Shown here: one piece after another, positions 24,443 through 32,822 of the stretch
How the letters are laid out: every line of letters starts with the position of its first letter
How positions within the stretch are numbered: position 1 is the stretch's first letter
From: VGXO01 sp964614695
GTDB lineage: Bacteria; Planctomycetota; Phycisphaerae; Phycisphaerales; SM1A02
Length of the DNA stretch: 64,000 nucleotides
Direction of reading: 5' to 3'
NCBI GenBank assembly: GCA_964614695.1
Contig: CAZTMB010000003.1
Span: forward strand, 1-64,000
Notes under the pieces: model-generated
Told to the model about the DNA's origin: nothing
Seen by the model: the letters and a program-made list of their open reading frames with translations, nothing else
The model's database searches: none
Position numbers and translations under genes: made by a program

Positions 24443-24903
24443 GCGTCTTCTCCGAAGAGCAGGGCTTCGCGGTCGATCGGCTCGAGCGGAGCCCGCGGCG
24501 GATCGGGCTCGTCGCCGAGCTTGGGGGCGATGAGGGTCTCGCACAGGAAGGAGTCGCCGGAGGCGTGCCGCACGATGGCGGTGACCTTGAAGGGCACGCC
24601 GGGGCTGCCGTCCTCGATGAGGACCTCGTACTCGAAGTCGCCGAAGGGCTCGTCGAACTGCCCCGAGGTCGGATGCAGCTGCACGTAGTCGGCGGGCCCT
24701 TCCATGAGCACGGTCGCGAGAAGCTCGTCGAGCAGCGAAGCCGCGACGATCTCCCGCTCGCCGCGCTGCTGCAGCGCGAGCGCCCGCGAGCCGAGGGAGA
24801 TGATCGCGGCGAGGCCGACCGCAAGGAGGATGCCCGCGACGATGGCATCGACGAGGGCGAAGCCTCGACGTGGAGCGGCTGCGATCTCGTGGCGACTCAC
24901 CAT
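24439..24903 (-). CDS. gspI: Minor pseudopilin GspI
   Basis: A 154-residue prepilin with leader ending PRRG and mature start FALVDAIVAGILLAVGLAAI. The +5 residue is Asp rather than the near-invariant Glu. In the family this residue pairs with the N-terminal amine during assembly, and Asp is a conservative but unusual replacement. The 'LLDELLATVLMEGP' helix and a short C-terminal domain match GspI. The ATG at 24903 overlaps the gspH 3' end by 7 bp. Its own stop overlaps the gspJ start. Confidence 0.85.
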   Translation of the reverse strand: MVSRHEIAAAPRRGFALVDAIVAGILLAVGLAAIISLGSRALALQQRGEREIVAASLLDELLATVLMEGPADYVQLHPTSGQFDEPFGDFEYEVLIEDGSPGVPFKVTAIVRHASGDSFLCETLIAPKLGDEPDPPRAPLEPIDREALLFGEDA

Positions 24904-25490
24904 CGTTCGCGGTCCAGGCCTTCCTCGTCGAGGTCTCGGCGCTCGCGCACCGCCACGTTCTGGCGGTCGCTGCGACGTGCCGCGAGGGCGTAGGGCTCGA
25001 GCATCAGATCGACCGCGATCGCCTGGCCCTCGAGACGAAGCTCGATCCGCGGGCGCTCGCCGCCTGGTTTCGTCGCGACCATCCACTCGGTGTCGGGAAG
25101 CGTCGAGAGGTCCTCCCGCGCGAAGGCGAGCTCCATGCCGTCGGGCAGCGGCGCCGGCATGCTGAGCCGGTCCGGCTGCCAGACGATCGGGTCTCCCTGC
25201 TGCGTGGGATCGATGTCGAGGATCAGCAGCTCGAAGGTGCGGGTCCGGCCGTCGTACATCAGGCCGACCGGCTGCTTCCCGGCGGAACTTCGGAACGCGA
25301 ACATCGTGAGGAGGTCGGCGACGCGATCGACCGCGACGGTCTCCTGGCGACGAGTGATCCCGCCCATCCGCGGCACGATGAGACCCGCGAGGATCGCGAG
25401 GACGGCGACCACGAGCAGCGCCTCGATCAGCGTGAAGCCCCGACTTCGCGGGGTGGCGTTCACGCGGATCGATCGAGGCGTCGCAAGCAT
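24897..25490 (-). CDS. gspH: Minor pseudopilin GspH
   Basis: A 197-residue prepilin. The leader RSRG precedes FTLIEALLVVAVLAILAGLIVPRM, with Glu+5 present. The soluble part fits the GspH/FimT fold (RVADLLTMFAFRSSAGKQPVGLMYD, FELLILDID). The ATG at 25490 gives a 17-residue leader. It begins 5 bp after the gspG stop, within a tightly packed G-H-I-J-K run. Confidence 0.85.
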   Translation of the reverse strand: MLATPRSIRVNATPRSRGFTLIEALLVVAVLAILAGLIVPRMGGITRRQETVAVDRVADLLTMFAFRSSAGKQPVGLMYDGRTRTFELLILDIDPTQQGDPIVWQPDRLSMPAPLPDGMELAFAREDLSTLPDTEWMVATKPGGERPRIELRLEGQAIAVDLMLEPYALAARRSDRQNVAVRERRDLDEEGLDRERW

Positions 25491-25494
25491 GGCA

Positions 25495-25935
25495 TCACCG
25501 GCGGCTGCCGTGCACGATGTCCGCGGCATCCCCCTCGCCGCCGCGCTGACCGTCGGACCCGTAGCAGATCACGTCGAAGTCGACGTTGAACTCGCCCGGG
25601 ATGATGATCGCGTAGGTGTTGCCCCACGGGTCGATCAGCTGGTCGCGGTTGTCGAGATAGGGGTCGTCGCCTTCGAGCAGCAGTTCGAGCGTGAAGTCGT
25701 CGGGAAGCCGGCTCATGCCCTGCTCGGTCATGTAGAGCTTGACCTGCTGGGCGAGGCTGGCGACGTCGGCGTAGGCCTTCTTCTCCTGCGCCTGCCCGAT
25801 GAACCGGGTGAGGCGAGGCAGCACGAGCGCCGCGAGGATCGCGATGATCGTGACGGCGACGATGACCTCGATGAGGCTGAAGCCGCGTCGGAGTCGGCGA
25901 TCGTGGCGGCGGTCTGATCGGTGGTGGTGGTCCAT
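25495..25935 (-). CDS. gspG: Major pseudopilin GspG
   Basis: A 146-residue prepilin. The leader is rich in His and Arg (MDHHHRSDRRHDRRLRRG) and unusually long and basic. The mature start FSLIEVIVAVTIIAILAALVLPRL has Glu+5. The GspG core is recognisable from KKAYADVASLAQQVKLYMTE, DPWGNTYAIIIPG and FDVICYGSDGQRGGEGD. The last of these contains the GspG-type calcium-site region. It is the shaft subunit of the pseudopilus, with the family-typical length. It lies 47 bp after gspF. Confidence 0.95.
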   Translation of the reverse strand: MDHHHRSDRRHDRRLRRGFSLIEVIVAVTIIAILAALVLPRLTRFIGQAQEKKAYADVASLAQQVKLYMTEQGMSRLPDDFTLELLLEGDDPYLDNRDQLIDPWGNTYAIIIPGEFNVDFDVICYGSDGQRGGEGDAADIVHGSRR

Positions 25936-25982
25936 CGGTCTTCGGATTCCGGGAAGGTGGAAGCGGGGGAGTCGGGTTCGGC

Positions 25983-27203
25983 TCAGGCGCCGATCGCCTC
26001 CTGCATCTGCAGAAGCGGAAGGATGATCGCGGCAAGCACGAAGGCGGCGATCGACGCCATCACCACCAGCAGCAGCGGCGGGAGCGCCTTGGTGAAGATG
26101 CGAAGCGAAGAGTTCACCTGGCGATCGAAGGCCGTCGCCGCGTGGAGCAGCATGCTTTCGAGGCGTCCGGACCGCTCGCCGATGTTGACGATCTGGATGA
26201 GCAGCGCCGGGAAATGCCCGGACCGCTCGAGCGGATCCGCGAGCGACTGGCCGGTCGTGACCTTGTCGCCGACCTCGTCGATCGCCTTCATGAGCGCGGT
26301 GTTTCCGAGCGTGTCGCGGACGATCCGAAGCGCCGTGAGGATCGGCACGCCGGCGGAGGCGAGGGTGCCGAGCGTGCGGGTGAAGCGGGCGACCGCGACG
26401 TCGCGGAGCAGCCGGCCGAGCACGGGAATCCGCAGCAGCGTGGTGTCGACGAGCAGGCGGTTGCGGGGATCTCGGATCCACCACCGCCACAGGAAGACTG
26501 CCGCCACCATCACGCCGGCCACCGCCCACCACCATGCCTTGATGAAGTCCGCGACGGCGAGCAGCACCATGGTGGGCCATGGGAGCGTCATGCCGGTCTG
26601 GCCTGCGATCGGCGCCATGAGCCGTGGAAGCAGGAAGGTGACGAGCACCACGGTGCTCGCCGCGATGAGTCCCGCGACGATGAGCGGATACACCGTCGCG
26701 GCGGTCACCTCGCGGCGCAGCTCGACGGCGCGGTCGAGCAGATCGGCGAGCTGATGGAGGATCTCGCTGGTGCGGCCGGTCGCGTCCGCGGCGCGGAACA
26801 TGCCGACCACGAGATCGTCGAAGGGCGGTCCGTATTCCTGCGCCGCCCTCGCGAGGGGCTGTCCGGCCTCGACGCGTTCGATCAGGAAGTCGAGGATCGC
26901 CTCGAGCTTGCGATTGCCCGCCTGCCGCCGCGTCGTGCGCAGCGCCTGCAGCAGCGGAAGGCCCGCCTCGAGGGCCGTCGCGAGTTCGCGCACGAGGTTC
27001 GCGGTGTCGGCGCGGCTGATCGTCGGACGCGCCTCGCGGGTCCGCGCGCCTGCGTCGGCTGCCGTCTCGTCGGCGTCGATCGCGACCGGCACGAGGCCGC
27101 GCTGCTCGAGCACTCGCATCGCGCCGGGACGATCCGGCGCGTCGAGCGTGCCCGCCGAGGCGGCGCCGCTCGAGTCGATGGCTTGGTAGCGGAACGTGGG
27201 CAT
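25983..27203 (-). CDS. gspF: T2SS inner-membrane platform protein GspF
   Basis: A 406-residue polytopic protein. It begins F.YQAIDSSG....GTLDA, typical of GspF. There are two T2SSF domains: about 70-190 (LVRELATALEAGLPLLQAL) and about 270-390 (FTRTLGTLASAGVPILTAL). Each is followed by TM helices, and the protein ends in PLLLVVMASIAAFVLAAIILPLLQM. It resembles but is clearly divergent from the platform protein at 6597-7823, so the two assembly systems have dedicated platforms. The gene lies 13 bp after gspE. Confidence 0.95.
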   Translation of the reverse strand: MPTFRYQAIDSSGAASAGTLDAPDRPGAMRVLEQRGLVPVAIDADETAADAGARTREARPTISRADTANLVRELATALEAGLPLLQALRTTRRQAGNRKLEAILDFLIERVEAGQPLARAAQEYGPPFDDLVVGMFRAADATGRTSEILHQLADLLDRAVELRREVTAATVYPLIVAGLIAASTVVLVTFLLPRLMAPIAGQTGMTLPWPTMVLLAVADFIKAWWWAVAGVMVAAVFLWRWWIRDPRNRLLVDTTLLRIPVLGRLLRDVAVARFTRTLGTLASAGVPILTALRIVRDTLGNTALMKAIDEVGDKVTTGQSLADPLERSGHFPALLIQIVNIGERSGRLESMLLHAATAFDRQVNSSLRIFTKALPPLLLVVMASIAAFVLAAIILPLLQMQEAIGA

Positions 27204-27216
27204 GGTTCGACGGCGG

Positions 27217-28842
27217 CTACTCGAGGGCGTCGTCGACGTCCTGCGTCGCTCGCAGGACCTCCTCGACGGTGGTCAGTCCAAGCGCGGCCTTCTCGATGCC
27301 GTCCGCCCGCATGGTGACGAAGTCCGGGCCGAGGATCCGCCTCAGTTCGAGGACCGGCCGGTTCTCGGCGATCGCCGAGCGAAGCGCCGACGTGATGCGG
27401 ATCACCTCGAAGAACCCCATGCGACCCTTGAAGCCCGATCCTCCGCACTCCTCGCACCCTGTGCCGACGGTCACCTGTCCGCCGAACTTCGCCCGCTCCT
27501 TCTCGGTGAGACGCACCGCGGTCTCCTCCGGCATCGGCCGGCGTTCGACGCAGCGTCGGCAGAGGCGACGGCCGAGCCGCTGCGCCATCAGGCCCTCGAT
27601 GACGGACGCGACGAGGAACGGCTCGGCGCCCATGTCGACCATGCGGCCCACCGAGCTGATCGCGTCGTTGGTGTGCAGCGTGCTGAAGATCAGGTGGCCG
27701 GTGAGGGCGGAGCGGATCGCGATGTCGACGGTCTCGGAGTCGCGGATCTCGCCGACGAACACCACGTCGGGGTCCTGGCGGAGGATCGCGCGAAGTCCGG
27801 TCGCGAAGGTGAGGCCTCGCTTGGGATTCACCGGGATCTGGTTGATGCCGTCGAGTTCGTACTCGACGGGATCCTCGATCGTGATGATCTTCTTGCGGGG
27901 GTCGTAGAGCTTGCTGAGCGCCGCGTAGAGCGAGGTCGTCTTGCCGGAGCCGGTGGGTCCGGTCACAAGCACCAGCCCGTGGGGCTTGGCGATCATCCGG
28001 TCGATGAGCGCCCGATGGGTCTCGCTCATGCCGAGGCTGACGAGGTCGAGCGGCAGCGAACTCTTGTCGAGCAGACGCATGACCACGCTCTCGCCGTAGA
28101 GCGTCGGCACCGTCGAGACGCGGATGTCGACCTTGCGGCCCTCGAACCGCAGCGTGATGTGTCCGTCCTGCGGGACGTACCGCTCGGCGATGTTCATGTT
28201 CGCCATGATCTTCACGCGGCCGATCAATGCCGCCTGGAGATGCTTCGGCGGCTGCGGCTGCGAGACCAGCACGCCGTCGATCCGGTACTTGACGCGCAGC
28301 TCGCTCTCGAACGGCTCGATGTGGACGTCCGAGGCGCGGGACTGGATCGCCTCGAGGAGCAGCAGATTCACCAGGTTGATGAGCGTCGGCTGCTCCGCCA
28401 TCCGGTGGACGTCTTCCGCCTCGATCGCATCGAGGTTGTGTTCGACGTCCGGCGCCGACAGGCCGCTCTCGTCGGCGAGGCTCTGCGCCATCCGGGCGGC
28501 CGTGGTGCCGTAGCCGAGACGCATGAGTTCCGCGAACGCGGGCTGCTCGATGCCCACGCGGCGGATCGCGCGTCCGGTCATCGCGGCGAGTTCGTCCACC
28601 GACGCGAGGTCGGTCGGATCGGCCATGGCGACGACGAGTCGACGTCCATCGATCGCGAAGGGCACGGCGCGAAGCCTGACGGCGACATCGGCCTCGAGGA
28701 GCGAGAGCGCCTCCTCCGCGATCGTCGGAGCCTTCTCGAGCCACTCGATGCCGAGCGCTTCGCATCGGTGCCGCAGCCCCGCGGGCGCCGCGTCGGCGGA
28801 AAGGCCGTTGGCATGAGGCAGGCTGGCGGCGAGGTCGGTCAC
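27217..28842 (-). CDS. gspE: T2SS assembly ATPase GspE
   Basis: A 541-residue cytoplasmic ATPase. The N-terminal MshEN/GspE-N type domain is followed by SDVHIEPFESELRVKYRIDG, Walker A GPTGSGKT (295-302), the Asp box TIEDPVEYELDGINQ, Walker B DPDVVFVGEIRD (357-368), the His box STLHTND, and a four-Cys zinc motif (Cys428, 431, 463, 466). The zinc motif marks GspE/PilB assembly ATPases rather than PilT. The start is GTG at 28842 with AGGA upstream, 34 bp after the preceding stop. It powers pseudopilus assembly through GspF and GspL. Confidence 0.96.
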   Translation of the reverse strand: MTDLAASLPHANGLSADAAPAGLRHRCEALGIEWLEKAPTIAEEALSLLEADVAVRLRAVPFAIDGRRLVVAMADPTDLASVDELAAMTGRAIRRVGIEQPAFAELMRLGYGTTAARMAQSLADESGLSAPDVEHNLDAIEAEDVHRMAEQPTLINLVNLLLLEAIQSRASDVHIEPFESELRVKYRIDGVLVSQPQPPKHLQAALIGRVKIMANMNIAERYVPQDGHITLRFEGRKVDIRVSTVPTLYGESVVMRLLDKSSLPLDLVSLGMSETHRALIDRMIAKPHGLVLVTGPTGSGKTTSLYAALSKLYDPRKKIITIEDPVEYELDGINQIPVNPKRGLTFATGLRAILRQDPDVVFVGEIRDSETVDIAIRSALTGHLIFSTLHTNDAISSVGRMVDMGAEPFLVASVIEGLMAQRLGRRLCRRCVERRPMPEETAVRLTEKERAKFGGQVTVGTGCEECGGSGFKGRMGFFEVIRITSALRSAIAENRPVLELRRILGPDFVTMRADGIEKAALGLTTVEEVLRATQDVDDALE

Positions 28843-28876
28843 GACTGGCGTTCCTGAGGAAGGGAAGCGTTCGGAA

Positions 28877-30313
28877 TCAGTCGGCTCGATCGGATCCGGA
28901 GGACGATCCGCTCGGGGACGCCGGACGGCCGCCGCGGCGCGGCGCGGGCGCCTGCAGCACGCGATCGGAGTCGGCCGACTTCGCGCCGTCGCCGAGCTTG
29001 GGACTGCTGTCCTTGGGCGACATCGCGTCGCGGCGACGCTCCGCTTCGCCGATCGCGCGGCTGCCGAGGCCGTTCGCGTTCACCGACGGCGTCTCCTGGA
29101 ATCCGCCATCGAGGTTCTTGCGCAGGTCGCCCGGCTTGCCGAAGCCCGGAAGGTTCGAGGTCTGCTCCGGGGTGAGCAGGGCGAGGATCGCTTCGCGGGT
29201 GCGGCGCCCGAGCTCTTCGCGCTCGCCCCGAACGTCTCGAATCGACTTCGGCTCGCCGGCGAGTTCGCGCGACGGCGTCTCGCCTCGCTGACGCTGCAGG
29301 ATCCGCTCGAATCGCCGCTGCGGCTCGCGCGGCTCCTCCGTTCGGTAGAGCTCACGCATTCGCGCGTTGAGCACGTCGAGCTGGGCGAGGTAGTCGCGTT
29401 CGATCGCGAGGATGCCTTCGAGCTGCTCGGGTGTGAGATCGGGAATGGTCTTTGCCGCATCGATGAAGGCGATGGTCGGGTTCGGCCCGTAGACCTTGGG
29501 ATACGCGGCTTCCCAGGCTTCGGCGAGGAAGACCCGCGCCTGGTCCTCCGGCATGGCGGCGGCGATCGACTCGATCCCGCGCTCCTGGGCGTTTCGGACC
29601 TCGATCCGCGCAGCCATGATCTGCTGCATCACCTGCAGGCCGCGCTCGAAGTCCATCGCCTGCATCGCGGCACGGACCGACGGCTGCAACTCCTCCACGC
29701 GCCGCGTCCGCGACACGAGCGCCGCATCGAGCTCGTTCTCGTAGGCGGCGATCGCCGGCGCGATGTCGTCCGCGACGGTCCCGGGGAGTTCGATCCGGTG
29801 CACGATCGCCACCAGGTCGATCCCCTCGCCCGAGAGCTCGGACTGCGGCAGTTCCTTCTCGCGGCGGATCGCGCGTTCGAGCGCCGGCCAACGCTCGATC
29901 TGACCGGGGCCGAGCTGGGTCTGGACGTTGGCGAGGAACTGATCCCGCAGCGCGAGCTTCTCACGCTCCCAGGTCGACAGCGGGCCCATCATGCGTTCCA
30001 TGATCCGGCCGCCGTCCTCGCCGCCGACATCGACGCGGATCTTCGAGATCTCGTCCCGCATCCCCGCCAGGCCCGCCTCGAAGGAGGCCGCGTAGTCGTC
30101 GAGCAGCACCTCGATGATCGGACGCTGCCAGTCCTCGAGATCGAGCACCTCGTTGAAGATGAGGAGGTCGCGGCGGTAGAAGTCCTGGCGAAACGCGTTG
30201 GCCAACCCCGCATCGCCGCCGAACTGGGCGACGGCCGGACCGGCGAGGCCGACCGCCAGACCGAGGGCTGGGACGAGGCTTCGGGTGAAACGGGTCTGTC
30301 TGAAGTCGATCAT
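28877..30313 (-). CDS. Exported helical protein with LTPEQ motifs, first gene before the T2SS operon
   Basis: A 478-residue protein with a cleavable signal peptide (RSLVPALGLAVGLAGPAVAQ). The body is helical, rich in Glu, Arg and Ala. It contains DLTPEQLEGILAIERDYLAQL and LLTPEQTSNLPGFG, the LTxxQ pattern seen in Spy/CpxP-like periplasmic proteins. The C-terminal 90 residues are Gly/Pro/Ser-rich and disordered. The gene has GAGG 7 nt before the ATG. It is 34 bp upstream of gspE, so it is probably co-transcribed with the T2SS. A chaperone-like or stress-sensing role is possible from the motif, but no specific family is recognised. Confidence 0.65.
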   Translation of the reverse strand: MIDFRQTRFTRSLVPALGLAVGLAGPAVAQFGGDAGLANAFRQDFYRRDLLIFNEVLDLEDWQRPIIEVLLDDYAASFEAGLAGMRDEISKIRVDVGGEDGGRIMERMMGPLSTWEREKLALRDQFLANVQTQLGPGQIERWPALERAIRREKELPQSELSGEGIDLVAIVHRIELPGTVADDIAPAIAAYENELDAALVSRTRRVEELQPSVRAAMQAMDFERGLQVMQQIMAARIEVRNAQERGIESIAAAMPEDQARVFLAEAWEAAYPKVYGPNPTIAFIDAAKTIPDLTPEQLEGILAIERDYLAQLDVLNARMRELYRTEEPREPQRRFERILQRQRGETPSRELAGEPKSIRDVRGEREELGRRTREAILALLTPEQTSNLPGFGKPGDLRKNLDGGFQETPSVNANGLGSRAIGEAERRRDAMSPKDSSPKLGDGAKSADSDRVLQAPAPRRGGRPASPSGSSSGSDRAD

Positions 30314-30382
30314 GGTTCGGTCCTCTGTCGGATCGGCGCGTGGGCGCGGGCGAACTCCGCCAACGGCGGTTCCCTCCGGATA

Positions 30383-30400
30383 TGTCGGAAGCCGCCGACA
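30383..30400 (-). terminator. Hairpin between the CoA-transferase gene and the LTPEQ-protein gene
   Basis: TGTCGG / CCGACA form a 6-bp inverted repeat with a 6-nt loop, about 105 bp beyond the CoA-transferase stop. There is no U-tract, so it is a weak candidate. Confidence 0.3.
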
Positions 30401-30504
30401 CTCCGAGGATATCGGCGCAACTGCGGGCGGTTTCGCCACGGTCTCGACGTTTCCCGGGCGTTGCCGCCGCTTCGACCGCAGGTACGGCTCGTTGCGGTCG
30501 AAGT

Positions 30505-31203
30505 TCAGCCGGCCCGAACCGTCCGCTGCTCGATCCGCTTTTCCGAGACGGTCCGCACGATTCGATCGACGTAGATGCCGGGCGTGTGGATCGAGTCGGG
30601 GTCGAGCGATCCGAGCGGCACGATCTCCTCGACCTCGGCCACGCAGACCTTGCCGCAGGTTGCGGCGGGCGGATTGAAGTTTCGGGCGGTCTTGCGGTAG
30701 ACCAGGTTGCCCGCGGGATCGCACTTCCAGGCCTTCACGAGGGAAAGGTCGGCTCGGATGCCCCGCTCGAGCACGTAGGTCTCGCCGTCGAACTCCGCGG
30801 AGGGCTTGCCTTCCGCGACTGCCGTGCCCACGCCCGTTCGCACGTAGAAGGCGGGGATTCCGGCGCCCCCGGCCCGCATCCGCTCCGCGAGGGTGCCCTG
30901 CGGATTGAACTCGACCTCGAGTTCTCCGGCCATGAACTGCCGCTCGAACTCCGCGTTCTCGCCCACGTAGCTCGACACCATCTTGCGGATCTGCCGGGTC
31001 TGCAGGAGCAGGCCGAGGCCCCATTCGTCGACGCCCGCGTTGTTGCTGTAGACCGTCAGGTCCCGAACGCCCGAGTCCCGGACCGCGAGGATCAGCTGCT
31101 CGGGAATGCCGCAGAGACCGAAGCCTCCGACCGCGAGGCTCATGCCGTCGCGAAGGAGCCCTTCAAGGGCCGCCGGGGAGGATGCGAAGACCTTGTCGAC
31201 CAT
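30505..31203 (-). CDS. 3-oxoacid CoA-transferase, A subunit
   Basis: A 232-residue alpha subunit of a family I CoA-transferase (SCOT/ScoA/AtoD type), which moves CoA between succinyl- or acetyl-CoA and 3-oxo acids. VDKVFASSPAALEGLLRDGMSL opens the protein. GGFGLCGIPEQLI is the coenzyme-binding glycine loop, and SNNAGVDEWGLGLLL, KAWKCDPAGNLVYRKTARNFN and HTPGIYVDRIV are family motifs. The catalytic Glu is carried by the B subunit, which is not adjacent; the next gene downstream is unrelated. A TAGACT hexamer ends 7 nt before the ATG, suggesting its own leaderless promoter. Confidence 0.93.
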   Translation of the reverse strand: MVDKVFASSPAALEGLLRDGMSLAVGGFGLCGIPEQLILAVRDSGVRDLTVYSNNAGVDEWGLGLLLQTRQIRKMVSSYVGENAEFERQFMAGELEVEFNPQGTLAERMRAGGAGIPAFYVRTGVGTAVAEGKPSAEFDGETYVLERGIRADLSLVKAWKCDPAGNLVYRKTARNFNPPAATCGKVCVAEVEEIVPLGSLDPDSIHTPGIYVDRIVRTVSEKRIEQRTVRAG

Positions 31204-31210
31204 GGGACGG

Positions 31211-31216
31211 AGTCTA
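31211..31216 (-). promoter_or_regulatory. -10 element (TAGACT) for the CoA-transferase gene
   Basis: On the minus strand TAGACT is separated from the ATG (31203) by 7 nt with no ribosome-binding site, matching the leaderless pattern of the window. Confidence 0.5.
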
Positions 31217-31244
31217 TCGGGCGAGATCGCTGGACCGAGATGAC

Positions 31245-31273
31245 CATCAGGCCGGTCGGGGACCGGCCTGATG
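31245..31273 (-). terminator. Perfect 13-bp hairpin after the sigma-factor gene
   Basis: CATCAGGCCGGTC and its exact complement flank a 3-nt loop, 34 bp past the sigma-factor stop and 29 bp upstream of the next promoter element. There is no U-run, but stability and position support a terminator. Confidence 0.6.
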
Positions 31274-31306
31274 CGTGGACGTGTCAAGGAGGGCTTGGCG
31301 AGCCGC

Positions 31307-32365
31307 TCAGTTCTCGGAGACCCCGTCGATCGCCGCCTCCTGCTCGGGGGGATAGACCTCCTCGAGGGTCAGACGGATCTTCTCGAGCGCCTTGTTCTGG
31401 ATCTGCCGCACCCGCTCCTTGGTGACTCCGATGATCTGGCCCACCTGCTCGAGCGTCAGCGGGGAGGGCTGCTCGGAGTCGAGGCCGAAGCGGTAGTGGA
31501 TCACCGTCTTCTCGACGTCGGAGAGGTCGGCCTCGTTGTTGAGGACGATGTGCTTCACCTCGTCGGCGCACTCCTTCTCATGGGTCGCGCGAAGCGTCTC
31601 GAGATGATTCGACTTCTCCATGGCCGGGTCGAAGTCGGTCGGAAACCGCTGCCGGTACTTGCTCAACTTCATGCCCTGGCGGCTGAAGGCCTTGAGGATC
31701 GCCCGGCAGGCATAGGTCGAGAACTTGAACCCGCGACCGCAGTCGAACTTGTCGACCGAGCGAAGCAGGGCCATGTTGCCCTCGCTGACCATGTCCGCGA
31801 AGTCGACCTCGCTCATCCGGGTCCGCTTGGCCATCGCCAGCACGAGCGCGAGATTGGTCTCGGCGATCTGCTCGCGATAGGCGCGGGCGATCCGGTACCA
31901 CGAAAGCAGTTCACGGGCGGTCGAGGCGTCGGGCATCCGGCTGTCGAGTCGCTTCTGGATCTCGCGGACCCGGTGCCGGGCGTAGTTGTATTGAAGGAAC
32001 AGGACCCGTTCCTCGGCCCCGGTCAGCAGGACCGTGCCGGTGTTCCGAGACCGCGTCTCCCGCTCCCGGCCGCTGATGAAACTGTCCATCAGCGGGCGGT
32101 ACCACGAGACGTCGGGCTTCTGGATGGGCGGGGCCTCGTCGTAGATCCGCCGCTCCGCACCGTCGCGGTAGAACTCCTCGGAGTCGATGTAGTCCATCGG
32201 CTCCTCGAGGATCAACTTGACGAGCCGCTCCTCCTCGGGAGTCAGGCGGACCTGGGCCCGCCCGGCCTTCGCCGGGGCGTCGGTGCGACTTCCCGGTCGG
32301 GTCAGGCCGCGTCGGCGACTGACTCGATCGAGAGGAGAATTGCGACCGATCATGGGCTTGAGCAT
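31307..32365 (-). CDS. RNA polymerase sigma-70 family factor
   Basis: A 352-residue sigma factor. Region 2 is clear: AETNLALVLAMAKR, then DFADMVSEGNMALLRSVDKFD and GFKFSTYACRAILKAFSR. Region 4 has LTLEQVGQIIGVTKERVRQIQNKALEKIR, the helix-turn-helix that binds the -35. Region 3 is short. The N-terminal 150 residues (LTPEEERLVKLILEEPMDYIDSEEFY, LTGAEERVLFLQYNYARHRV) differ from RpoD region 1. This looks like a group 2/3 factor of the type common in planctomycetes rather than the housekeeping sigma. The ATG at 32365 is used; ATG 32353 is also possible. Its regulon is unknown. Confidence 0.9.
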   Translation of the reverse strand: MLKPMIGRNSPLDRVSRRRGLTRPGSRTDAPAKAGRAQVRLTPEEERLVKLILEEPMDYIDSEEFYRDGAERRIYDEAPPIQKPDVSWYRPLMDSFISGRERETRSRNTGTVLLTGAEERVLFLQYNYARHRVREIQKRLDSRMPDASTARELLSWYRIARAYREQIAETNLALVLAMAKRTRMSEVDFADMVSEGNMALLRSVDKFDCGRGFKFSTYACRAILKAFSRQGMKLSKYRQRFPTDFDPAMEKSNHLETLRATHEKECADEVKHIVLNNEADLSDVEKTVIHYRFGLDSEQPSPLTLEQVGQIIGVTKERVRQIQNKALEKIRLTLEEVYPPEQEAAIDGVSEN

Positions 32366-32744
32366 CGACGTTTACCTCGCCGGGTCATCAGACGCCGGCT
32401 CGAATGGTCCGGGGCTTCGAGCAGCACAGCGACTCGAGGCGGATCCGGAATCAGGCAGATCCCTCATCTACGACCTGTGCGGACGCTGGTTCGATCGATC
32501 CGCGACGGCAGAGCCGGTTTTCGATCGCAAATCGCGTCGGTTCGCTCGGAAATCGAGGGCTTCGGAAGGGTTGGAGGCGGTCCGGGGCCACCCCGGTCCG
32601 AGCCTCTCTATACGGTGCAACTGAGATCGGGTTTCAACGAGGAACTTGTCGAGACGGACGCCGATCGCCCAAGTCGCTGTGAAGATGGGCAGGTCTCGCC
32701 GGTCCTTTGAGCCAGAGTCGCTCCCGGGGGCGGGACCGCGGGTT

Positions 32745-32760
32745 TTCATTGACCAATGAA
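32745..32760. repeat. Palindrome TTCATTG-AC-CAATGAA
   Basis: Perfect 7-bp arms around AC, immediately adjacent to the ndk terminator hairpin. It is notably AT-rich for this genome and may be an operator or part of a double terminator. Confidence 0.5.
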
Positions 32761-32782
32761 CAAGGCGACCGAAGTCGCCTTG
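32761..32782 (-). terminator. Rho-independent-like terminator of ndk
   Basis: CAAGGCGAC-cgaa-GTCGCCTTG has a 9-bp stem and a 4-nt loop. On the minus strand it begins about 40 bp beyond the ndk stop and is followed by TTCATTGGTC, a partly T-rich tail. Confidence 0.65.
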
Positions 32783-32822
32783 CCGAGGGGGTGGGTTGTA
32801 GGGGACCGAGGCCGGTCCGGCG

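Larger units (their letters stand above)
32366..32822. other. 457-bp intergenic region between ndk and the sigma-factor gene
   Basis: No credible gene is present. On the minus strand, TTGAAA (32637-32632) and GTATAG or TATAGA (32613-32607) are 18-19 bp apart. This is a plausible sigma-70-type promoter about 240 nt upstream of the sigma-factor start, so that mRNA would have a long leader. Near 32745-32782 it contains the ndk hairpin and a short palindrome. Confidence 0.5.
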
